From contig DIVQ01000210.1 of NCBI GenBank assembly GCA_002423325.1, positions 1 through 12,559 of the forward strand: a stretch of 12,559 bases of DNA, given 5' to 3'. The position numbers and the translations under genes were made by a program. Positions 5,754 to 12,119 of the stretch are shown here, one piece after another. The notes under the pieces were generated by a model. That model was given only the letters and a program-made list of their open reading frames with translations. It ran no database searches and was not told the DNA's origin. Numbering within the stretch: the stretch's first letter is position 1; each line of letters begins with the position of its first letter. Origin of the DNA: Anaerolineales bacterium UBA6128. Its GTDB lineage: Bacteria; Chloroflexota; Anaerolineae; UBA1429.

Positions 5754-6590
5754 TTGCTGCTCAATCTCTCATCTGCGTGTCTGTATATGTTCCCACTGCG
5801 GCGTGTTTTCGCGTTAGCCGCCGACCACGGCTACGACGGCATTGAGCTGGTAATGGCGCCGGAGGTCTGTCTGAAGGGCGTCGCGTATGTGCGCGCGTTG
5901 GTGCGCGAATACGGTGTGCCGGTGCTCAGCGTGCACCAGTCTATGTTGCCGTTCTGCCCGCTGGGCGCGGGCCCCGCGCGGATGCGCGATGCCGTGCTGG
6001 CAGCGCAGGCGCTGGAGTGCCCCGTCGTGGTGGTGCACGACCCCTTCACTACCAGCTGGGAATCTGCGGCGGCGCGCCGCTGGATGCGCGAGTTGGAGCG
6101 CTGCCTCGATCTGGTGCAGGACAGCGTGACGCAGTTGTCCCTTGAGAATCCCGGCTGGTACAGGCAGAGCGACGGCAACAATGTCTTTGCGCAACCGTTT
6201 GCCCTGCTGAGTTTCGCCCGCAGGTACGGTCTCGACGTGACGTATGACACCTGTCACGCCGGTTCTGCCGAGCTGGGCGTGGCACCGGTCTACGATGTGC
6301 TGCGAGAGCGGGTGAGCAACGTGCATCTCTCGGACCTCAAGCCCGGCTCTCCGCCGCTGGGGTTGCCGCTGCTTCGCACGCTGATGATCCACCATCAGAT
6401 GCCGGGTGAGGGGCAACTGCCGCTGGCTCCGTTCGTAACGCAGCTGGCCGAGGACGGCTATGCCGGTCCGGTGACGCTCGAGATCAGCATGACCGCGCTC
6501 CAGGTCTGGTCGCGGCGCAGCCTGGGAAAGCGTCTGGCGCAGGCTGCCGCATATGTGCGTTCTGCCGCGCTCGCAGCGAGTGCAGCATAG
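5754..6590 (+). CDS. Sugar phosphate isomerase/epimerase-like TIM-barrel protein (AP endonuclease 2 superfamily)
   Basis: The 278-residue product resembles the xylose isomerase-like/AP endonuclease family 2 barrel, which uses divalent metal in the barrel mouth. Candidate ligands and active-site residues occur at the expected strand ends: E31 (GIELV), H61 (SVHQS), H95 (VVHDPF), E131 (LSLENPG), D165/H168 (TYDTCHAG), H191/D194 (NVHLSDL), H213/H214 with GEG at 218-220, and E243 (LEIS). The barrel pattern looks intact, so it is likely an enzyme, but the substrate cannot be told from sequence. The start is TTG 5754 with AGGA 8 nt upstream; no better in-frame start is seen. It lies 47 nt after nadD and is probably co-transcribed. 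No clear terminator follows in the 251-nt gap before mraZ. An inositol-, sugar- or hydroxypyruvate-type isomerase are all possible. Confidence 0.85.
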   Translation: MLLNLSSACLYMFPLRRVFALAADHGYDGIELVMAPEVCLKGVAYVRALVREYGVPVLSVHQSMLPFCPLGAGPARMRDAVLAAQALECPVVVVHDPFTTSWESAAARRWMRELERCLDLVQDSVTQLSLENPGWYRQSDGNNVFAQPFALLSFARRYGLDVTYDTCHAGSAELGVAPVYDVLRERVSNVHLSDLKPGSPPLGLPLLRTLMIHHQMPGEGQLPLAPFVTQLAEDGYAGPVTLEISMTALQVWSRRSLGKRLAQAAAYVRSAALAASAA

Positions 6591-6727
6591 CCGACGTCAC
6601 AGGCGACCTGCCGCGAGCCAGCCGGCGAGAAAGTGCCATCCCGCTGACGCCTGACCCCGCTCAGAATGCTGCGCCAGCACGCCCCACGCGCCCGCGATCG
6701 CGTTCCAGGCTCCGTTCCGGAAAACTG

Positions 6728-6780
6728 GTCCCGATTTCGTCCCGAATTGGTGCCCAAAACCTATTGGCAAGTGGGACGAA
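6728..6780. repeat. Cluster of direct and inverted repeats upstream of the mraZ promoter
   Basis: GTCCCGA occurs twice 11 bp apart (from 6728 and 6739). TTCGTCCC (6736-6743) is the exact reverse complement of GGGACGAA (6773-6780), which falls in the spacer of the mraZ promoter. Between them, TGCCCAA and TTGGCA form a second imperfect dyad that overlaps the -35. The layout resembles an operator region, with the binding protein unknown. Confidence 0.4.
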
Positions 6781-6792
6781 TTGTAGTACAAT
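6764..6792 (+). promoter_or_regulatory. Promoter of the dcw cluster (mraZ promoter)
   Basis: TTGGCA (6764-6769, 5 of 6), 17-nt spacer and TACAAT (6787-6792, 5 of 6) make the best sigma70-type promoter in the window. The start of transcription would be near 6799, inside the MraZ box array, about 40 nt before the mraZ ATG. Confidence 0.75.
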
Positions 6793-6793
6793 G

Positions 6794-6828
6794 GTGGCAA
6801 TGGGTGGGGAATTGTGGTGACCAGTGTC
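6794..6828 (+). promoter_or_regulatory. MraZ-box operator array (four boxes, 10-bp period)
   Basis: GTGGC (6794), GTGGG (6804), GTGGT (6814) and the imperfect GTGTC (6824) recur exactly every 10 bp, separated by 5-nt spacers. MraZ proteins are known to bind GTGG-type repeats with this spacing and repress their own cluster. The array starts 1 nt after the -10 and ends at the mraZ Shine-Dalgarno, a suitable position for autorepression. Confidence 0.75.
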
Positions 6829-6833
6829 AGGAG
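6829..6833 (+). promoter_or_regulatory. Shine-Dalgarno deciding the mraZ start
   Basis: AGGAG, 8 nt before ATG 6842. It lies downstream of the in-frame GTG 6824, so ATG 6842 is the start supported by the sequence. Confidence 0.65.
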
Positions 6834-6841
6834 TTGGGAGC

Positions 6842-7339
6842 ATGGATCAGGACGCGCCCAACGTGGGGCCGCTTATTCCAGAGGCAGAGCTGCCAGATGA
6901 GCCCCTGTTTCAGGGCGAGTACGTGCACGCTCTGGACTCCAAAGGGCGCCTCACGATCCCGGCCTGTCTGCGTCCTCCGCTCCTGCCCGGCATGCAGATT
7001 GTCCGCGGTCAGGAGCAGTGCCTCGTCATCTACACCCTCTCAGCGTGGACCCAGATGTGGCAGGAAGCTGCGCGCCTGCCGACGGTCTACGGCGAGATTC
7101 GCCAGAACAACCGACGGGTCTTCGGCGCTGCCAGAGCCACGCTTGACCAGATGGGTCGCATTCTGATCCCCGAGCACCTGCGCGCCTTTGCGCAGATTCA
7201 AGACCAGGCCGTCATCGTTGGCGTTAACGAGATGTTGGAGATCTGGAGCCCGATACTCTGGCAGGCCAACGTCGAAGAAACGCGGGCCAACCAACAGGCA
7301 ATCGATAAGCTAAAGGCCAATCTGGGGATGCGCCGGTGA
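6842..7339 (+). CDS. mraZ: Transcriptional regulator MraZ
   Basis: MraZ is a ring-forming DNA-binding protein that represses the division/cell-wall cluster it heads. The 165-residue product has two SpoVT-AbrB-like half-repeats: QGEYVHALDSKGRLTIP (residues 24-40) and GAARATLDQMGRILIP (95-110). Each carries the D-x-x-GR-hydrophobic-x-IP core. The C-terminal helix ends in AIDKLKANLGMRR. Compared with the usual start at M-F-x-G-E-Y there are about 21 extra residues (MDQDAPNVGPLIPEAELPDE...), acidic and proline-rich. ATG 6842 is supported by AGGAG upstream. The stop overlaps the GTG of rsmH by 4 bp. Regulation is probably by its own product through the boxes at 6794-6828. Confidence 0.95.
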   Translation: MDQDAPNVGPLIPEAELPDEPLFQGEYVHALDSKGRLTIPACLRPPLLPGMQIVRGQEQCLVIYTLSAWTQMWQEAARLPTVYGEIRQNNRRVFGAARATLDQMGRILIPEHLRAFAQIQDQAVIVGVNEMLEIWSPILWQANVEETRANQQAIDKLKANLGMRR

Positions 7340-8316
7340 GCGAGGTTGTACCCACGGCTGGGCAGTACGGGCATGTGCCGGTCATGTGCGCTGAGGTAAT
7401 GGCGTGGTTGGTGCCCGCGACGTCGGCACCTGCCATGCGCTTTATCGACGCCACCGTGGGTCTGGGTGGGCATGCTGCTCAGTTGCTGCAGCGCCTGCCG
7501 GCCGACGGCCGTCTGCTGGCGCTGGACGCCGATCCTGCAGCGCTGACAAGGGCGCGCAAGCGGCTGCAGCCCTATGCTGCGCGAGTGACCTTTGCACAGG
7601 GACGGCACGTCGACCTGCAAGAGATCGCGCGCCGGCACGGCTTTGAGTCGGTGCACGGCATTCTGTTCGACCTGGGCGTGTCGTCGCTGCAGCTGGACGA
7701 TCCGGAGCGCGGTTTTGCGTTTCAGCACGATGGTCCGCTGGACATGCGTATGGGTCCCGCGGCGGAGACGACAGCCGACGAAATCGTCAACACGTGGGAT
7801 GTGGAGGATTTGGAGCGGATCATCCGGCAGTATGGTGAAGAGCGCTACGCACGGCGGGTGGCCCGAGCCATCGTCGCGCGCCGGCCTGTTCACACGACCG
7901 CAGCACTGGCGCGGGTGGTGGCCTCTGCGGTGCAGACGCGCGAACGCATTCACCCGGCCACGCGCACATTCCAGGCGTTGCGCATCGCGGTGAACGATGA
8001 GCTGGAATCGCTGGCGACGGCGCTGGAACAGGCCGTCGCACTGCTGCGCCCGGGAGGGCGCCTGGTGGTGATCGCCTTTCATTCGCTGGAGGATCGCATC
8101 GTCAAGCAGTTCATCGTGCGCGAGGCGCGCGATTGCCTGTGCCCCAGCGATCTGCCGCAGTGCGTCTGCGGCCACAAGGCGACACTGGTGAATCTGACGC
8201 GCAAGGTGCTGAGGCCGACCGAGCAAGAGATGACAGAGAACCCACGCAGCCGCAGCGCTCGATTGCGGGTGGCCGAACGTTTGGGCGAGGGGGCGGTCGG
8301 TGTCCAAGCGAAGTGA
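7336..8316 (+). CDS. rsmH: 16S rRNA (cytosine-1402-N4)-methyltransferase RsmH (MraW)
   Basis: RsmH uses S-adenosylmethionine to methylate N4 of C1402 in the 16S rRNA P-site region. The 326-residue product is complete: HVPVMCAEV near the start, SAM motif I DATVGLGGH (38-46), LALDADP, FDLGVSSLQLDD (111-122), GFAFQHDGPLDMRM (126-139), FQALRIAVNDEL (212-223) and AFHSLEDR (247-254). A four-cysteine loop, CLCP..PQCVCG (C267, C269, C276, C278), is common in the family. The start is GTG 7336, with GGGGA 7 nt upstream; its GTGA overlaps the mraZ stop. The 3' end overlaps the next gene by 17 bp, so translation is probably coupled along the cluster. Confidence 0.97.
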   Translation: MSEVVPTAGQYGHVPVMCAEVMAWLVPATSAPAMRFIDATVGLGGHAAQLLQRLPADGRLLALDADPAALTRARKRLQPYAARVTFAQGRHVDLQEIARRHGFESVHGILFDLGVSSLQLDDPERGFAFQHDGPLDMRMGPAAETTADEIVNTWDVEDLERIIRQYGEERYARRVARAIVARRPVHTTAALARVVASAVQTRERIHPATRTFQALRIAVNDELESLATALEQAVALLRPGGRLVVIAFHSLEDRIVKQFIVREARDCLCPSDLPQCVCGHKATLVNLTRKVLRPTEQEMTENPRSRSARLRVAERLGEGAVGVQAK

Positions 8317-8827
8317 TCGGCCTGAGAGTATTGTTCCATTCTACATGTATGGCGGTCAGAACACACCGCCGGCGACATCGCGCTTCAGTGTGCGCTCGGT
8401 GCTGCTGTGGAGCGCGGCACTGGCGTTGATCGGCCTGGTTAGCTGGCTGTATCTGCTGCAGGCCAGTCAGGTGGCGACCTACGAGTACGAGATCCGCACG
8501 CTGCAGATGAACAAGGAGCGTCTGCACCGTCAGAACGCCATCCTGAACGGTCAGGTGGCCGAGATGGGCTCACTGGAGCGCATCCACTTTGTGGCGGAGG
8601 CTTGGGGTTATAGCCTACCAGAGGCAGGCGACCCGAATCGCCACATGACCCTGACCTATGTGCGCGTGCCCACACCCGCTGCCGTGGAGGCGCCGAGCAC
8701 GAGTTTTGTCGGCGCGCTCGAGTCGTCGGTGAAGGGGCGCCTGATTGACCGATTCTCCGCGCAGATGCGCGAATGGCTCAATTCTGCCGAGACGACTGAC
8801 GAGGCCGACCCGCGACCAGAAGGGTGA
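8300..8827 (+). CDS. FtsL-like septum protein (single-pass, coiled coil)
   Basis: The 175-residue product has the layout and genomic position of FtsL/DivIC-type divisome proteins. It has a short cytoplasmic N-terminus (1-32), one transmembrane segment at about 33-53 (LLWSAALALIGLVSWLYLL), then a coiled coil at about 57-98 rich in E, Q, L and N (EIRTLQMNKERLHRQNAIL). The segment ERIHFVAEAWGYSLPEAGD resembles the end of FtsL/DivIC coiled coils, where a helix is followed by G-x-x-x-P. An additional C-terminal tail (about 120-175) is low in conservation. The start GTG 8300 has GAGGGG upstream and overlaps rsmH by 17 bp. FtsL-family sequences diverge quickly, so the assignment rests on position and topology; the symbol ftsL is likely but not certain. 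Confidence 0.75.
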   Translation: MSKRSDRPESIVPFYMYGGQNTPPATSRFSVRSVLLWSAALALIGLVSWLYLLQASQVATYEYEIRTLQMNKERLHRQNAILNGQVAEMGSLERIHFVAEAWGYSLPEAGDPNRHMTLTYVRVPTPAAVEAPSTSFVGALESSVKGRLIDRFSAQMREWLNSAETTDEADPRPEG

Positions 8828-8839
8828 CGGTTACACGCC

Positions 8840-10591
8840 TTGGATGAGAACGTAGCCCTGCAACGCAAGCGCATCGTGGTTCTGGCTGCCGTGCTGGCGG
8901 TGGCGGGCCTGATCCTGCTTGTGCGATTGGCGAGCTGGCAACTGCTGCCGCACGCCGAGATCGACTACTATGCTGGCAAGGGACAAGCGAGCAGCATCAG
9001 CGCGACGCGCGGCAGCATCTATGACGCCACCGGGCATGCGCTGGTGGCCTCGAGCGTCTATTACACGTTGGGCGTGTCGCCCAAGCTGCTCACCAACAAG
9101 AACAAACAGGCGTACGCGGTGTTGCTCTCTGAGGCGTTCGGGCGATCGCCCGAGCACGCCGTGACGCCCGAGGCGATGTTTGACCTGCTCTCGGAGGACG
9201 CGACCTATGTTGTGTTGGGCAAGGACCTCCCTGCGCAGGTGGGTCAGAGCATCGAGGAACTCGAGCGCACAGGACAGATTGTGATGGATGCGTTCAAGAT
9301 GGAGCTGACGCCCAGCAGAGTCTACCCTGACGGGGGTTTGGCCGCGCACGTGCTCGGCTGGTTGCGCCTGCAGACCCATGACGAGGACACCAACCCGGCT
9401 GCTGGCTTTTACGGGCTGGAAGAACGCTATGACAGCGAACTGCGCGGCGTGGACGGGACTTGGCAGCGCATCAGCGACAAGTACGGCAAGCCCGTGCTGG
9501 CGCAGTTGGAAGGCTACGCGCCGGCGCGCGATGGCGCCGATCTGACGCTCACGCTGGACAGGAACATCCAGTTCGAGGCTGAGCGCATTCTTCGCGAGAG
9601 CAATTCCGAGTTCAAGGCCGGTTCTGCCACGATCGTCGTGCTCGACCCGACGTCGGGGGCGCTCCTGGCCATGGCAAACTTGCCCGGCTTTTTGCCCGGC
9701 GATCGCAGCGCCGACAGAACCACCGAGGTATACGTGAACCGGGCGATCAGCTCGCTGTACGACCCGGGCTCGGTCTTTACGCCATTGACGCTGGCGCTGG
9801 CTTTGCAGACGCGCGTGATCAGATCGACCGACAGCTATGACGACCGCGGCGAGATGGCCATCGGCAACCGGCTGATCCTGAACGAAGACCGCGATCCGCA
9901 CGGTCAGACGTCGATGACGCAACTGGTGGCGCGCTCCTACAATGTGGGCGCGGCGCACCTGGCAGTGCTGTTGGGGCCGACGCGCTTTTACGAGGGCATG
10001 CGCAACTTTGGCTTTGGCAGCAAGACCGAGATCGACTTGCAGCACGAGGCGGCCGGCATCATGTGGGTGCCCACCGACAGCGGCTGGAACATGTCCTACC
10101 TGGGGATGAACGCGTTGGGCGAGTGGATCTCGGCCACGCCGCTGCAAGTAGCCACGGCCTACGCGGCCATAGCCAACGGCGGTGTGCTGATGCGCCCCTA
10201 TGTGGTGGCACGGATGAGCGACGAGACGGGCGTGACCGACACGCGGCCGATCGCCATTCGGCGCGTGCTCTCGACGGAGGTCGCTGACGAGGTGTCCAAC
10301 ATGCTGGTTGAGGCTGTCAACATGGGCATGGAAGATGCCATGGTTGGCGGATACCGGTTGGCCGGCAAGTTCGGCACGGTCTCGATGCCCGACCGCGAAG
10401 GCACGCCGAACCAGTACAACATGGTGTCATACGTGGGTTATGGGCCGGTCCCCAACCCACGCTTTGTGATCCTGGTCAAATTCGAGCAGCCACAGGAGAT
10501 CATGTGGGAGCGGCAGTCGGCTGAACCGGTGTTTGCTCGCATGGCAGAGTATCTCCTGGACTATTACGGCATTCCGCCAACCGGCCAGTAG
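8840..10591 (+). CDS. FtsI/PBP2-like septal penicillin-binding protein with degenerate transpeptidase active site
   Basis: The 583-residue protein has the class B PBP layout: RKR then a membrane anchor (about 12-33), a dimerisation/pedestal domain beginning at the RGSIYDATGHALVASS block (58-72), and a transpeptidase-like domain from about 240. Family members cross-link septal peptidoglycan with FtsW. The three active-site motifs are unusual. SxxK reads DPGSVFTP, so nucleophile S311 is kept but the lysine is T314 (codon ACG 9779-9781). SxN is kept as S366-Y-N368. KTG reads GKFGT (K510-F511-G512). The usual GQG before the TPLQ helix is GEW (427-429). The pattern suggests an inactive, structural protein, though a sequence error at T314 (AAG to ACG is one base) would only explain one change. 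Start TTG 8840 is chosen because it precedes the anchor; its Shine-Dalgarno is weak. It follows the FtsL-like gene by 12 bp. Confidence 0.9.
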   Translation: MDENVALQRKRIVVLAAVLAVAGLILLVRLASWQLLPHAEIDYYAGKGQASSISATRGSIYDATGHALVASSVYYTLGVSPKLLTNKNKQAYAVLLSEAFGRSPEHAVTPEAMFDLLSEDATYVVLGKDLPAQVGQSIEELERTGQIVMDAFKMELTPSRVYPDGGLAAHVLGWLRLQTHDEDTNPAAGFYGLEERYDSELRGVDGTWQRISDKYGKPVLAQLEGYAPARDGADLTLTLDRNIQFEAERILRESNSEFKAGSATIVVLDPTSGALLAMANLPGFLPGDRSADRTTEVYVNRAISSLYDPGSVFTPLTLALALQTRVIRSTDSYDDRGEMAIGNRLILNEDRDPHGQTSMTQLVARSYNVGAAHLAVLLGPTRFYEGMRNFGFGSKTEIDLQHEAAGIMWVPTDSGWNMSYLGMNALGEWISATPLQVATAYAAIANGGVLMRPYVVARMSDETGVTDTRPIAIRRVLSTEVADEVSNMLVEAVNMGMEDAMVGGYRLAGKFGTVSMPDREGTPNQYNMVSYVGYGPVPNPRFVILVKFEQPQEIMWERQSAEPVFARMAEYLLDYYGIPPTGQ

Positions 10592-10628
10592 ACGGGGTCG
10601 AGGCCGACTCACGCGAACGGGGAGGAAC

Positions 10629-12119
10629 GTGTTCACACTCGCGCAGCTGCTGGCAGACCTGGCGCCGGGCGCAAGCCTGGAGGGCGCCGATACGCTGCAC
10701 ATCAGGCGTGCCTGCGTTGACTCGCGCGCGTGTGGCGCCGGTACGCTGTTTGCCGCGTTGCCGGGCGAGCGCACCGACGGACACCGCTTTGTGGAGGCAG
10801 CACTGCAGGCGGGCGCTGTCGTGGCGCTGGTGCAACGCACCGATCTGCTGACGCAGGCGCGTCGCGAGACCGCCGTGGATCTCGTATCGGGGCAGATGCC
10901 CGCGCGCGCCAACGCGCCGGTCGTGGTGGTGGTGCCCGATGTGCTGCAGGCGCTGCGGCGCGCCGCCCGCGGACGTCGTCGGGCGATGCCCACGATGCGA
11001 GTGGTAGGCGTCACGGGCAGCGTTGGCAAGACGACGACCAAAGAGTCGCTGGCCGCCGTGCTGGCGACGCGGTTCCAGGTGCTGCGTAGCGAGGGCAACC
11101 AGAACAACGAGATCGGGCTGCCACTGACCCTGCTGTCCGTTGAGGGCGCGCCCGAGTACGCGGTGCTCGAGATGGGCATGTACGCCCTGGGCGAGATCGC
11201 GGCCTTGTGTGACATCGCCGAGCCGCATATCGGCGTGGTGACCAACGTCGGGCCCGTGCACCTGGAGCGCTTGGGGTCCATTGAACGCATTGCGCAGGCC
11301 AAAGCCGAGCTGGTGCAGGCGCTTCCGGCGGACGGCATTGCGCTGCTGAACGGCGATGATGCGCGGGTTTCGGCGATGCGCTCACAGACGCGCGCGCGCG
11401 TGGCGACCTACGGACTGCGGCGCGGCAGCAGCGTCTGGGCGGACGGTATCCAGTCGCTGGGCTTGAGCGGCATGCGTTTCAGCGCGCATACAGAGTGCGA
11501 TGAGGCGCTGACCCTGGCGCCGGCCACCTGCACGCTGACATTGTCCGCGTTGGGCGAGCAGGCGGTGCTGGCCGCGCTGCCAGCAGTGGCGCTGGGCCGC
11601 ATCGCAGGCCTGACGTGGGAGGAGATCCAGACCGGACTGAGCAGTCTGGGTTACGGCTTGCGGCTGATTCCGGTGCCGGGCCTGCGCGGCAGCACTCTGC
11701 TCGATGACAGCTACAACGCAAGCCCCACCGCGACGTGTGCGGCGCTGCGCGCTCTGGCCGCTCTGCCGCGCAGTGGTGACACGTCGGGCCAACGGATCGC
11801 TGTGCTGGGAGACATGCTCGAGCTGGGCGCCTACGAGCAGGCGGGACATCGCGAGGTGGGGTCTTGCGCGGGGCAGACGGTCGACCGGTTGATGACCGTG
11901 GGCGCGCGCTCGCGCGAGATCGCGGACGAGGCGCGGCGCGTCGGCCTGGCGCCGGAACGCATCGAGGTGCTTGACGATCCCGATGCTGCCATTGACACAT
12001 TGAGGAACACGCTTGAGCAGGGCGACGTTGTGCTGGTAAAGGGGTCGCACAGTATGGGAATGGACGCCGTGGTGCGGGCGCTCATACGCCCGAGCGGCGA
12101 GGCGGAGGCGACGGCATGA
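10629..12119 (+). CDS. murF: UDP-N-acetylmuramoyl-tripeptide--D-alanyl-D-alanine ligase MurF
   Basis: MurF adds D-Ala-D-Ala to UDP-MurNAc-tripeptide in the cytoplasm, the last soluble precursor step, using ATP. The 496-residue product has the Mur ligase three-domain plan. The substrate-binding N-domain has CVDSRACGAGTLFAALPGER. The central ATPase domain has P-loop GVTGSVGKTTTKE (127-139), GNQNNEIGLPLT, LEMGMY and TNVGPVHLERLGS (205-217). The C-domain has DDSYNASPTA (359-368), VLGDMLELG and LVKGSHSMGMD (469-479). GTG 10629 is preceded by GGGGAGG. It starts 37 nt after the FtsI-like stop and overlaps mraY by 4 bp (ATGA). A murE gene, often placed immediately before murF, is not present. Confidence 0.96.
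   Translation: MFTLAQLLADLAPGASLEGADTLHIRRACVDSRACGAGTLFAALPGERTDGHRFVEAALQAGAVVALVQRTDLLTQARRETAVDLVSGQMPARANAPVVVVVPDVLQALRRAARGRRRAMPTMRVVGVTGSVGKTTTKESLAAVLATRFQVLRSEGNQNNEIGLPLTLLSVEGAPEYAVLEMGMYALGEIAALCDIAEPHIGVVTNVGPVHLERLGSIERIAQAKAELVQALPADGIALLNGDDARVSAMRSQTRARVATYGLRRGSSVWADGIQSLGLSGMRFSAHTECDEALTLAPATCTLTLSALGEQAVLAALPAVALGRIAGLTWEEIQTGLSSLGYGLRLIPVPGLRGSTLLDDSYNASPTATCAALRALAALPRSGDTSGQRIAVLGDMLELGAYEQAGHREVGSCAGQTVDRLMTVGARSREIADEARRVGLAPERIEVLDDPDAAIDTLRNTLEQGDVVLVKGSHSMGMDAVVRALIRPSGEAEATA

Noticed and set aside
6667..6679. TGCTG-CGC-CAGCA hairpin as terminator of the isomerase gene
   Set aside because: Only 5 bp, no U-run, 77 nt after the stop; not convincing as an intrinsic terminator.
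8831..10147. Long minus-strand reading frame across the FtsI-like gene
   Set aside because: No domain pattern, rich in H, R, Q and V as expected for the antisense of a GC-rich gene; no ribosome-binding site. The same applies to minus-strand frames over rsmH (7198-8307) and obgE (4163-5101).
10533..10628. An upstream ATG start for murF inside the FtsI-like gene
   Set aside because: It adds 32 Arg-rich residues unlike MurF; GTG 10629 has a strong GGGGAGG site and fits the family N-terminus.
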